Origin: Apostichopus japonicus
Taxonomy: Eukaryota; Echinodermata; Holothuroidea; Aspidochirotida; Stichopodidae
NCBI RefSeq assembly: GCF_037975245.1
Contig: NC_092577.1
Coordinates: 36,510,898 to 36,574,897, forward strand
Direction of reading: 5' to 3'
Length of the DNA: 64,000 nucleotides
Part shown: positions 12,121 to 23,547 of the stretch, one piece after another
Position numbering within the stretch: position 1 is the stretch's first letter
Layout of the letters: every line of letters begins with the position of its first letter
Program-made: the position numbers and the translations under genes
Notes under the pieces: generated by a model
The model's input: the letters and a program-made list of their open reading frames with translations, nothing else
Database searches by the model: none
What the model was told of the DNA's origin: nothing

Positions 12121-14664
12121 ACAGCACTAATGAAATGAACTCAGCTGTTACCGATGTTATAGATCTCCTAAAGGATTTAGGGCTCAGAGAAAACACTCTG
12201 GTAATCTTGCTCTCAGACAACGGACCATTTTTAGAGATGTGTTTAAAAGCCGGTTTTGAGGGCCCTTTAAGAGGTAAGTTTAAAGTCGTAGTTTAGGAAA
12301 CCCATATTAAGCTGCACTGTAAAACCTTTATCTTCTTGATAAATCCGTTAGAAGCATGGACTCAACACAGTCATTGTGATTAAGGGAGGTCAACTAGAAC
12401 CTCATGAGTTTTTGTACGGAGTAATAAATATGGACGGTATGCAATCATTTTTCCTGTCATAAAATTGCCAGAAGAGATGTTTGAGTTTTATGAAGTGACA
12501 ATGCGTATTGAGTGGGCTTAAACTATACAAATGATGACGTAACAACAAATAGTGAGGAAGCGTGAAAGAAAGGGAAATCACTTCGGTTTGCTGAGTTGTG
12601 GAACAATGTAAAAGTACATTGCCGGTCTGCAGAATACAGCGAAATTTCATTATTACAGAAGCGGAAGCCACTAAATTATTTACATGTTTATTTTGATATG
12701 ATTTCATCATAAATGTGGGAGACACAGTGTCAAGTCTGTCTTGATGACGTCATAGCCATCTTTCCTTTTGATTGTTACCGCAGGTGGCAAGTCCACAGTA
12801 TATGAGGGCGGTATTCGTATTCCGTTTATAGTAAGTTGGCCTGGACAAATTCACGCAGGTAGCGTATCGCGTCACACGGTCAGTTCCATGGACATTTTCC
12901 CAACCATCCTTGACGTCATAGGTGGGCCTCTACCGACAGGTATCACTTACGATGGGAGCTCACTCAAATCCATCTTGTACGAAGAATTTCTGATGAGTGA
13001 AAAATGGGGATTTGAAATTCAGTCCCAGACGGCACCTGTCCATCCACAGGGGTTGTTTTTCTATTCTGGAGAAATATTGACAGCCATGAGGTAATCCCGT
13101 GCAAGTTTTATTCCTCGTTTCCAGCTTTCATGAATTCTTGTTCTGTTTAGTATTCTATCTTTTGTTTTCTTCTGTTTCGTTTTATTGTGTTGCTCTGGGT
13201 CACCTTTCGTCTCGCACCCCCCCCCCCTCCCCCCATTTTTGTTTTGCTTGCTTTGAAGTTAGGTCTTCTTTGCTTCATTTCCTGTTTTTTCTATTTTCTT
13301 CTTCTTAGTTTGATTTAGATCTACTTTGTTTCATTTTTTTTTCATTTCCTTTAATTCTTCATTTCGCTCGTTTTGCTCGTTTAGCTTTAAGACCTACTGT
13401 CACTTTTTTCAATCTTCGACTACATCGAGCACCTTTAAAACGTCGGAGCATTATTTGAATGCACTAGAGAAGGGCGGGAAGGGCTTTTGCCGCCTGTTTA
13501 AAAAAACTCCCCTGTTAAACTTGATAATTGATGACTTTGATGGGTCAGTTATAATACAAATAAACATGTTACAGCTATAGGAATACTTCCTTTAAGAACT
13601 TGTAATATGTTCTAATAACCTGCGGAATGATACGCGTATGGCCAATTAATGCATTGTCTGGCTTCTATTGGATACAATTATATAACTAAGAAGCAAAAGT
13701 ACCCTCATTCCCGGCCCATGCATGTCAAAACCAAACCTCATTAACGATTTAGATATATTAATTAATATCCATTCTGATTTATAAATCATTCATATATGTT
13801 ACTGCGGTTATTGTTATTTTTAGTTCAGTGAAAAATATTGTAAGAAGCGCTGAATGTCTTTTCTAAGTTTTCTATCAAATTTTAAAAGCACCAAACGTTT
13901 CTTTTTTCCTAAGAACTTTTAAGAATACATTACTCAACCTATATAAACGCATTACAACTTGATTAAATTTTTTAACGTAATTTAATTGAGAGAAAGAAAG
14001 GAGGTGCGATGGAGAGTAGATAAATCTTAGGGCTCATATCGTTGGTTAGAACGACCATGAAAAGTATGAGAAATATTATAACTTAGCTCAATGCAAGGAT
14101 TCATATCGCAATTGCACGCAAATATGGAAATGTAGTGACGTCTTGAAATATATTATGGGGAAAATTGATTTCTCCCCCACCCCAACCCCTTTCTTGTCTT
14201 TGTCTTGTAGGTTCGATGGCTACAAAGTCCATTTCCGACTGCAACCTCAACCTCTAACTACCCGGGTAGGATTTGGCGAAGAATGCACAGAGGGCGCCCC
14301 ATTAATGGAATATTACGCTGGATGTAGAGAACCTACTTGTTTTACAACTCAACAAGTTCCAACTGTTTATCTGATTGACGCAGACGTCGGAGAAGGATTT
14401 CGATTCACCAATTATTCAGAGATTGCCGTTTTCGACCCCGGGTTTGAGTGCAAGATGATGCAGTTGAATTTTGCCCACGTCAGTTCGATTGTGAGAGGGC
14501 CGGATCTGCTTTCATCAACCAATCAAATTGCTGAATTACAACCCTGCTGCACATTACCTGGGTGCCCATGCGCATCAATTGGTGGAAGAGCTAGTGTCGG
14601 AAAACCTGCGTATGTCATTGTCTGCTCTGTGGCTATTCGTCTGTGGCTAATATTGAGTTCATAA
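12121..14664 (+). CDS. Arylsulfatase A-like sulfatase, last three exons (5' part not found)
   Basis: Sulfatases hydrolyse sulfate esters; arylsulfatase A acts on sulfatides in lysosomes, and sea urchin relatives occur extracellularly. The exons are 12121-12273, 12784-13090 and 14211-14664, with AG/GT boundaries and matching phases (G|GT, AG|G). Exon one gives DSTNEMNSAV and LLSDNGP, aligning to the family's DSLMELDAAV-type helix and the metal-binding Asp-Asn. Exon two carries GGKSTVYEGGIRIP with the sulfate-contacting Lys, and the SSMDIFPTILD block. Exon three has YKVHF and a Cys-rich C-terminus (CCTLPGCPC), as in ARSA. The exons total 914 nt. The N-terminal half with the formylglycine Cys motif is not visible upstream, so the gene is partial, rearranged, or has very distant exons. 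The last about 20 residues are hydrophobic. Confidence 0.85.
13091..14210 (+). other. Intron of the arylsulfatase-like gene
   Basis: It starts GTAATC and ends in a C/T-rich tract with TTGTAG. The T-rich first part (13100-13400) gives spurious open frames. No repeat family is identified. Confidence 0.75.
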
Positions 14665-14904
14665 GTTGGATTAAGGGGCGACGGAAGAGTGCTCAATTTT
14701 GGGGTTAGGATGGGGTGTGGTAGGGGCAATAGGATATGTGACCGTCGAATGGATAGGTCAAAGCACAAAGTTTAACTCAAACGTTCCGACTAAACGAACC
14801 TCTCTGTTCAATTCGTATCACAAATTTAATTACTTGAATGCTTTTCCACAAGAGGTCACTTTTTATGTCAATTTTTCATATTTTCAACAACAATGCTTTT
14901 TCTT

Positions 14905-14910
14905 AATAAA
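14905..14910 (+). promoter_or_regulatory. Polyadenylation signal of the arylsulfatase-like gene
   Basis: A canonical AATAAA lies about 240 bp after the stop codon. It is the first clear candidate downstream. Confidence 0.5.
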
Positions 14911-15357
14911 TATTATGTCCTAAAATTTTCATTAATGAGGTATTTTCTACATAATAGAATTACACTTTTTAATTAAAACTTGAACAAAGAGAACACCCTC
15001 TTTACGAATATGGGCCCGGCCGAGGGTTGTTTTACAATATGCATAGCCGCCAAAGGTTTGCAAATGAGACACTCGAACATTCCATTAAATTTGTTGAACA
15101 AGGATCATAATTCTATTAAACTATATTGAAATAATAATTCATCGATACTTCACATTGCTGGAGCAACCAGTAGCAACCCAGTAGCAGCAAGTACAGCCAA
15201 TATTTCTATGTCCATCTCTCTAGAAATAGTTTAAGTATAAATAGTAAATTGCACTTCAGCAAGCAAACGATAAAAGTAGAGTAGAATGTTATACGTTATA
15301 GAAACAAGTAATACTATCATTACGCAATCAAATTCAAAACATTTAAAAAGGGTAACT
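14911..15357. other. Intergenic sequence
   Basis: No exon or repeat is recognised. It ends with GTAACT (15352-15357), which may be the left target duplication of the next element. Confidence 0.4.
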
Positions 15358-17221
15358 TACGGCATGCCATACGTTTCAAAAATGTCCAAAACAATATAAG
15401 CATGTCCAAAATAATATAAGCATGTCCAAATTTATATAAACATGTCGAAACTAATATGAGTATGTCCAAAAATAATAAGAGCATGTCCAAAATAATATGA
15501 GAGTGTCGAAAGACTATATGAGCATGTCCAACATATTAAAAGAATGTCGAAAAATAATACAAGAGGGACAAATGTAACTACCTAATTCAATTTTGTATTG
15601 AACATTTTGGCGTTTTAAGTTACGCCATATGTTGCAAAATATCCAAAAAAATATAAGCATGTCCAAACTTATATGAGCATGTCCAAATTTATATAGACAT
15701 GTCAAAACTATATGAGCATGTCCAAAATAATACGCGCATGTCCAAACACATATAAGTATGTCAAAATATAATATGAGCACGCCCAAAATTATATGAGAGT
15801 GTCGAATAATAATATAGAAGTCTCGAGTGTAACTGCTAACTTCAACTTTGTTATGAACATTTTGGCGTTTGAAGTCACGCCAAATGTTTCAAATATCGAA
15901 CTTTTATATTGGTATGTCGAAAAAAAATTAGCTTACAATACCTTCTTTAGAGGTAATTTGTATCAACTGACACAATGGTTATCATTATGACAATATATTA
16001 TTGAAACATTCTTCTGTTTTTGTGACGCAAATAATTCAAAATATGTAAAAACAAGACCATCACCTAACATTTTTCCTTTTTACATCCCTACGTAATGTGA
16101 GTGGTTTCGCCCTGCCTAGAGGTGCTGAGATTATTCATATATTGTTGCGAAGGCAAAGAAGTTCACGTGCGAAAGTACGTACAACATGCACAAGCGCTAA
16201 CAACGTACAGTAGTTATCACACATGCGTACGTTGACAGTGAAAATGAACTACTATACTGTGTTACTTTTTTAACGGAAAATTGTGACACTTAATTACGGT
16301 TACCAGGCGAAGTCGGACACTAGCCCAGAATTTAAAAAAAATAAGCCTAGGTTAGGGGTATTCAACGTTTAATCTTCACTCTCAACTTTTAACTAAATTT
16401 CAAGATGGAAACGTGGGAAGAACTCGCCAACTACATATTATTGATTAAACCGCGTGGAATGTTGGACACAGTGGTTCTTCGTATTAAACTCACTGATAGT
16501 TACAGCACCTTGGGGCCAGGTTGATCACTCGCGCTACGAAACAACTCAACTAATATTTCCTCGGAAATAAAATCGTTCTTGATCGAAATATCATTAAAAT
16601 ATTAACACACACACTAATACGGTAATGGATGAACTGTATATCGTCTTAAGTTACGCTGGATATGGTGTTTTTGTTTTCAGCATACCAAAATAAAAAGTTT
16701 GATATTTGGAACATATGGCGTAAAATTCAAACGCCTGACTGTTCATTACAAAGTTGAATCGAGCAGTTACGCTCGAGACTTTTGTATTATTTTTCGACAC
16801 TTTTTTATATTTTGGACATGCTCTTATAGTCTTTCGACACTCTTATATTATTTTGGACATGCTCTCATTATTTTTGGACATACTCATATTGGTTTCGACA
16901 TGTTTATATAAATTTGGACATGCTTATATTTTTTGGGATATTTTGCAACAGATGGCGTGAATTCAGATGCCAAAATGTTCACTAAAAAGTTGAAGTTAGC
17001 AGTTACATTCGACATGTTCATATAATTTTTCGACACTCTCATATTATTTTGGGCATGATCATATTATTTTTGGACATACTTATATTAGTTTCGATATGTT
17101 TATATAAATTTGGACATGCTTATATTTTTTTGGACATGCTTATATTTTTTTGGACATGCTTATATTATTTTGGACATGCTTGTATAGTTTTGGACATTTT
17201 TGATACATTTGGCATTCCGTA
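15358..17221. mobile_element. Long-inverted-repeat element with ends built of nested ~20-bp tandem repeats
   Basis: Left end TACGGCATGCCATACG matches the reverse complement of the right end TACGGAATGCCAAATG. GTAACT flanks both sides (15352-15357, 17222-17227), a candidate 6-bp target duplication. Each about 0.5-kb arm consists of two ~245-bp modules. Each left module is about nine ~20-bp units (ATGTCCAAAATAATATAAGC and variants, some with GTCGAAA) plus a linker with CATTTTGGCGTTT..ACGCCA. The right arm (16690-17221) has the same modules inverted. The ~0.8-kb interior (15900-16690) has no transposase frame. Confidence 0.8.
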
Positions 17222-17227
17222 GTAACT

Positions 17228-18870
17228 GGATACATCAAGGACCTACTCCCTGATGGGCAGGAATGAGATGCAGAAAGGCGTGGAGGGGTGGGTAGGGGGG
17301 TGGGACTGGGTGAGTTGTCCGAAATTTATACACCCCTATCACTAAAATTTATAGCTTCCCCAGCCCACGTGAAGTGTTTTCTATAACATAATGTGGATAA
17401 ATTTGTGATTTGTGATATTTCAAATAACGGTGTTACAAACGTCATTAAGTAACCCCCCCCCCCCCTCGCCTTCCTCCACTTCTTTGCAAAATTGAATTCT
17501 TCCATCCATTGATACGAACAACATATATTGTGTTTGTTTGTAACCTGTGAGTAAATGAATATACAGATAAAGTACTTTAGAGGAAAGGTTAACATGATAG
17601 AAGAGTATGAAATGAAACATTTCAAGAAATTTTCGAGAAAAAAAATTCTTGATCACATTCGTCTTCACCATGACGTATATCAGTTCCTTTTTGTAATGGT
17701 TTTAATATCGTAGCATCATTTATATATACTTTGAGATGAGAATTTTAAAACGTAGAGATAAATAAAGGTTTTAAAGTGATCTTCATAATTGTCGCCATCT
17801 GTTCTATGTTTTTGTTTTCATACCAGAGAGGGATCAGACATGGAGAAAAGAACGAAGTATATATTGAGCCTTTTGAAGCTACAACGTCATCTTGATGGGA
17901 TTGTTTCGACCCAGTGATATAATAATAGCAATATAATAAATAAATAAATAAGCGATATTAATACAAAATATCTACAACGATTAACTCAAGAAGCTGGTTT
18001 CATATTCAGGGTTATTCTTTAATATAGTTGTAACTGTATCTCAGACCAGTGATAGTATTAACACAACTGTGAAGTTAAGCTTATCAATATAACTGGAACA
18101 TGTCATGAACTGTCTCCATGCATGTAAATAATTCACTGCTGATGGATAAATAAATCCCTTTCGCGAATAAACTCTCCTTTTCGATAAGAAAACTACTGCC
18201 GAAGCTGGGGCAGTCCAAGCAGATTCCCTAAGCTGCAGTAGTTCAATTTTCTGTGTTAAACTAATAAAGTTTCAAATACCCCTCTCTCATTAATTCTGAA
18301 CAAGAAAACTGCATTATTTGTCTTGATAACAATGTCTACGATCCAAACAAAAGAAGTTGGATAGACACAGACATACACACAAAAACACACACCAACACAT
18401 TTTTGGCATCATCATTGGGTGGACTCCTTCCCCTCGTTCTCAGACTTATCTGTATTTTGAATGGTCCCATACTTGGATTGTTATCACCCGGGTCCATTTT
18501 ACCTCGGGCATGCGTACTGTTGGGCATGTCAGCATGTTATCAGACAGGTGTTACATTGAATGCCGGTATAATAACCCCGTAAGTTACGATTCTGGTTGGA
18601 AATTGTATAGTTAGATCAGAATAGGAATGGAAGACATGCACTGCTTTGTACTACTGCAACTGTTAGACAGATATTTGTTAGGTAACATTCTAAAACAGTT
18701 CAACAAATCAGTTTCTAATCACATCATCCACGATCGGACAGTTAAGTTACGCTATATGACATATGATTTTATGATTGAACTGAAAAAATATAATTTTCGG
18801 AAAAATTGAGACAAGTTGTGAATAGATCATAATAAATAACCTCGGAATAGTGCAATGTTAAACGATGTCA
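17228..18870. other. Intergenic sequence, no supported gene
   Basis: It contains G-rich (17280-17310) and C-homopolymer (17452-17465) runs and a CA-rich tract near 18365-18400. Short open frames show no family signature. Confidence 0.4.
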
Positions 18871-19300
18871 TTGAATAGCGCCACCAATTTCCCTCAAAGA
18901 CCCCAGCCCCCCCCCCCCCCTCTTGCTACGGGCTCAGGACGTAGTGGGGACTAGTGCCGGCTTTCCTCTTTCCTGAGCTATTATATCCTGAGCCAGAATG
19001 CCTGTCAAAGGCACACGGCATTATGAAGACATGCAATGCGTGGTCAGAGTGAAAGTCCTGTTCGAGCCGTGCAAGGTACGGCTTTTGCAGGTTAATTGGA
19101 TTTTGGGGGAGATTGGGAAAAACAGACAATCGAGCAATTTAAAGTAGCAAATGAGATGGAAGACAAACAGTACAAAGATTTGGAAGGGGCGCTATTCAAT
19201 AAAGTAATATTGCCGGCTCCCCTCTTTCCTGAGAAGGGAGCCGGCAAACTACTTATTAAAAAGTGCCACCAATTTTTCTACTCAAAGACCACTCTCTTAC
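18868..19300. repeat. Diverged copies of the hairpin repeat seen at 25.4-26.6 kb
   Basis: Two blocks share motifs with the later array. Block 18875-18975 has TTGAATAGCGCCACCAATTT and TTTCCTGAGC. Block 19188-19300 has GGGCGCTATTCAATAA, CTCTTTCCTGAGAAGGGAGC and TGCCACCAATTTT. The second is a nearly symmetric hairpin around the TTTCCTGAGAAGGGAG centre. Confidence 0.75.
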
Positions 19301-19307
19301 CTGCTTG

Positions 19308-19430
19308 AAGGTAGCGGATATTAGTAGCGGATATTAGTAGCGGACATAAGTAGCGGACAATAAGAGCAGTCAATAAGGAGAAAAGCGGAGAGCGCCATCT
19401 AATATCTAGCGGACAATAAGCAATGGTGAA
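19308..19430. repeat. Short tandem repeat of TAGCGGAYATTAG type
   Basis: Several imperfect 10-13 bp units (GTAGCGGATATTA, GTAGCGGACATAA, TAGCGGACAATAAG) run in a row. It sits between the hairpin copy and the next element. Confidence 0.65.
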
Positions 19431-19484
19431 GGTGCAGTGGTACTCAATAATTGTTTGTACATAAAATTTAAGACAATTCATCCT

Positions 19485-19609
19485 AGTAATGAAATGTTTA
19501 TAATTAATTAAAAAAAATTATAAGAAATTATAAGAAGTGCGATACGCAATAACGATGCAGAGAAGAGTCCGTTCTATCACTCTATTAATGTTTGATATGA
19601 TGATATCAG
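19485..19609. repeat. Satellite-like unit interrupted by a DNA element (left piece)
   Basis: The sequence TGTTTATAATTAATT..TCTATCACTCTA..ATGTTTGATAT recurs at about 20710-20830. The units to the right (20632-20960) show an approximately 190-bp tandem period. The element 19610-20631 splits the array. Confidence 0.6.
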
Positions 19610-20631
19610 CACTGGCGGATCCAAGGGGGGCCAAGGGGAGCCATGGCCCCCCCCCCCCAAAGGTGAGCCAAAAGTGTTTCCGAACATCCGCTAAATCATA
19701 TGATTGGAAATTAAAAAAATCGAGAGGAATAGCAGTGGTAGACTAGTCTAAACCTTTTCGTTTTCTGGTTTAAAATTAAATGCAGAGCTCCCAACTGACC
19801 CGCAATTCGCGGGAATTAGACCCGCATTCTAACACCCAAACCCGCTGACCCGCACAAGCGTCCGAAAAATCCGCATTGTAATTGTCAAGTATACATAAAA
19901 AAATTTGCATCAAATTTTGACTTAGCAACCATCATTTCTTTAGCATTTAGCATAATAGAGTATAAAACCTCCTTTACAGCATCATTTGAACCTCAAATTA
20001 GCCTATATTTCTTTTCACTGGGGCGAGCAGTGAACATTTTCATGCCACGGGAAAGAATGAATTATCACCTACTATTCAATTTATTGATGTTACACACAAA
20101 AAAATGCATATTTCTCAGAAAATTTTGGGTGACAAAAGCCTTTCTAAGTGCCACCATTTTAGATGTAGGCATCACCAGGATTCCAAAAAAATTCAAAAGG
20201 GGAGGGGGACACCCTCTCCCCTTATACCCCTCCCCCAGGACGGCGATTCGTGGCATGGACCAGCATTTGCCTTCTCAAGAGTTGGGAGCTATGTAAATGT
20301 ATGAGCATGAGGATTTACAGTTTAACTCCATTTTGCAGTTACAGGCTGGTTGTAAGAAATTTATAACCTATGAGAAATAAAATTTCTTAAGAAAGATGAT
20401 GCCAACTTTGTTTTATAAATATTTTAGAAAATTACACCTGGGAAACATTTTTTTAGAAGTAAATTAACATCACCATTGTACACATTTGTCGCACCAAATT
20501 GCATCTGAGGGCATTCAGCAATAGAAAATTTTCCAAAGGGGAGGGGGGCACCCCTCCCCTTAGACCCCTCCCCCATATCACTCTAATGCCACTTTGGCCC
20601 CTCCCATACAAAGGCCCTGGATCCGCCAATG
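19610..20631. mobile_element. Non-autonomous DNA element with CAYTGGCGGATCC ends (hAT-like)
   Basis: Left end CACTGGCGGATCCAAGGG is an inverted match to the right end (reverse complement CATTGGCGGATCCAGGGC). C/G homopolymers lie just inside the ends. ATATCAG occurs at the left border and 5 bp beyond the right border, where the interrupted satellite resumes, so a target duplication is likely but not exact. No transposase frame is present. Confidence 0.65.
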
Positions 20632-20960
20632 GTATCATATCAGTGACATAACTTATTTATTATTCTAAAAAGTCAACTACATCGTGCACAAACTGCCGGT
20701 ACGTTCTAACGAAATGTTTAAAATTAATTATCTTTAGTTATAGAAATAGTTAGATAGTGCGGCACACATCACGTCATAGAGCAAAGTGTCATCTATCACT
20801 CTAGTCATGTTTGATATCGGTGACATATAACTTCTATCTTGGCCAACATTTTGATTGAAAAAAATAAGAATATTTGTGATTGCGTTAAATTTCACTACAT
20901 CGTGTATACAAACTGCCGTTACGTACTAACGTAATGTTTAAAATTAATTATCTTTAATGG
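20632..20960. repeat. Tandem satellite-like units, ~190-bp period
   Basis: Blocks ACTACATCGTG.ACAAACTGCC and GTTTAAAATTAATTATCTTTA occur twice, about 190-240 bp apart, with TCTATCACTCTAGTCATGTT between them. This continues the array interrupted by the preceding element. Confidence 0.65.
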
Positions 20961-21602
20961 CGAAGATAGAATTTATGTAATTTTCTCAGGAATATAGTAT
21001 TGCTCACTAGGCGCAATAGATTAAATAGGTCAGTTGAGAAAAAGAAAAAGAAAGCAACAACTGGGATAATGGTGTATGTTGTAACTTCACAAACTTAAAG
21101 GTATTTTCCATTAACATGTATACCATACAGTATTCTGTTTAATAAGGCCACAGGAATCACAGTGACACAGAGTTCAGAATCAGACCCACTGTCAGTCAGT
21201 TACTCAGTAATTTACATAACTCATGTGTTTAGTCATCCATATATCTAGATAAATCATGGTCATATACACATCGGCATACAGTTGGTTACTTATTCTAATA
21301 CTATAGACCTAAAGCCCAAGCCCACTACTAAAACTACCATTACTGTAACTCAGTAACAGTACATAGGACATAAATGTAACCATTTGTTTACTTGGTTGGG
21401 AGATGTTTTACTTTGCCTCCAGTGTTATGAATGTGAGAATTAACTATCAAGTAATACTATATATGGTACAACTTCCAAGCAATTAAGTCTGTACCAACAG
21501 AAAAACTAGTACAGTACTAAAAGCCTGTAGTTTGACTACTGGTCAGTTCTGTCAACTGAGTACAGGGCTGTTGACTATCATTCAGTTTTTTTAATATATA
21601 TA
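20961..21602. other. Intergenic sequence
   Basis: AT-rich, with no recognisable exon. It ends in a short TA run at the border of the next element. Confidence 0.4.
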
Positions 21603-23539
21603 CAGGTGCGTATCCAGGGGGGGCGTTGGGGGCGCGCGCCCCCCGGGTAAGGAAAAGAGGAGAGAAAAAAAAGAGAAGAAAAAAGGGAAAAGGAGGGGGA
21701 AAAAAGAAAAGGAGGAGAGGAAGGAAGGGAAAAGAAAAAGAAAAAAGAGAGAAAAAGGAAAAAAAGGAGGGAGTAGAAGACAGCCAAGACCTCGGGAAGA
21801 GAAAGAGGAACAGTCATAGTTAAAGCGCTGATCCCTATAATATACACAGGGTAGCTAGTGACAGATCAAGGATTACGGAGGGGGTGTGCGCCTCACCCTA
21901 CCCCTTACACCAACAACTCCATTTTTGACGTTTCCATTTTTCCTCTCTCACTAATGTATCTATATAAATACTATATATGGTCTATCATAACGCGTGTGTG
22001 TGTATGGACGCCTTAAACAATTGTACAATTGTGCTATATGGAACCAACTGTGGCTGGTCTTGAACTCGACCGAGTCGTCGGGGTACATGACGCATTTCGG
22101 GAAGGGGGCGACCGCCCCCCCCCCCGAGCAAATTTTCTTTATGACATCGCTAGTAATTTCAAAATAGACAATGCTTAGATGCAACTTACAAGGCCTGGGA
22201 AGTGTCATTTCCAGCAATCTGGGAGGCATTTTCGGCCAAAATTTTTCTTGTACGCTTCGCGCCAACTCATGGTGGCGCTTCGCTTAGATAGTTTGCCTAC
22301 AGGCTTCGCCCCTCCCTTGGCAATTACTCGCTACACGCCTGTTTGAATTTGTAAAGCAAACAGCAGATATAACATCATATCAGTGAGCATTGAAATACAT
22401 GTTCCACGATGAACAGCCTCAAAAACTGTCTATGTGTGTAATTAAAGGCGTAGGAGCCCAATTGGATTTGGGGGCTGTAATGACTTGCCCGAAAAAAAGC
22501 CAAAATTTTTAGCGCGCGAAGCGCGCGTTCAACATATCAATGCCAATATCATACAAGCAAGCATCGGTCATTACAGTGCATGACATCGTGTACCTTACGG
22601 TCCCTGAAAGTTGCACAGTATACCGATGCTATGTAAACAACGAAATGTCTTATGTAGATGGAGAAAAACCATACAGATCCATTTATGTCAAAACTCTCTT
22701 TTACAGTAGTAATGTCGGCCAAATTACCAAGGAGATCATTTTTAAGCTATTCATTGCTATTTATTTTTCTTTCAGTAGGTGCCCGAAAAAGATGGGGAAA
22801 AATTTGGTTGCGGGGGGGGGGGGAGGGGGATGCAGGCACCGCCTCCTACGGGACCTACGCCTATGTGTGTAGTGTTCGCTTTCGATATACCTGATATCGG
22901 AAATATCTGCTATTTTTTATTTCCTTCAACCAAGTTTTATAATAGCCATTATAAGAGGTTTAATATTTCTACAGCAAGAAATTAACTGTGTCGGAATTTT
23001 CGAAAATTTCCTCACCAACATTCTTCATCATACTTTCCTCTACTCGTGCAACTTTGACCTGTCTGTTAGGGGTTCAAGGAGGTTTTTCTATATTGCTTGT
23101 CCATAGATTGAATTTTGTGCAACATTATGGGTATGTTTTCAAGTGATTTTATTCACGAGAAATCTGAATTTTCAAATTCTCAACAAATAATGGGCTTAAA
23201 ACCTTCAAAAGTGGGGCTTTCGGATATTGTGGGCCGTGACGTAGATTCACCTACAAAAGCAATGATCCATAGGACATGCAATGAGGTCGAACATGATGTG
23301 TGACTGGTGACAATCTGCAAAAAGGTTATGGATGGAAAAAACTTTTGGCAAACACTTGGTTCTCAGGCAAAAGTGTACATCTGGTTGGTCATTTTCAAGC
23401 CCGAGAAGTGCTATTTCCGGTGATCTGGGGGGTATCAAAACCAGAAATTTTCTTGTACGCTGCGCGCCAACCGATGGTGGCGCTCCGCTTAGATAGTAAT
23501 TCGCGCCCCCCGGGTTAGAAAATCCTGGATACGCGCCTG
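21603..23539. mobile_element. Composite hAT-like non-autonomous element(s) with CAGGYGCGTATCC ends
   Basis: Left end CAGGTGCGTATCCAGGG and right end (reverse complement CAGGCGCGTATCCAGGAT) are inverted. Near the right end, on the minus strand, lies the block CTATCTAAGCGGAGCGCCAC, which recurs in elements at 33.2, 40.0 and 63.1 kb. A second copy of that block (22225-22292) and another right-like end (CGCTACACGCCTG near 22340) suggest one element nested in another. The segment 22560-23539 matches 63042-64000 in inverse orientation. Flanking TA-rich DNA hides any target duplication. Confidence 0.65.
21641..21777. repeat. Polypurine tract (G/A only for most of ~135 bp)
   Basis: Mixed GA, GGA and GAAA runs occur with almost no pyrimidines just inside the left end of the element. 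Open frames encoding Lys/Arg/Glu-rich or Leu/Ser/Phe-rich peptides here are compositional artefacts. Confidence 0.85.
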
Positions 23540-23547
23540 ATATATGA

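Noticed and set aside
13099-13580. Phe/Ser-rich small proteins after the arylsulfatase exon
   Set aside because: Intronic T-rich sequence between two phase-matched exons.
18336-18614. Overlapping short frames on both strands near a CA-rich tract
   Set aside because: Weak resemblance to retroelement junk but no definite motif; not enough to call.
22540-22985. Shared protein between 22.5 and 63.8 kb (YVDGEKPYRSIYVK)
   Set aside because: Peptide similarity follows from nucleotide homology of two transposon copies; frames contain indels and homopolymers and end without a domain.
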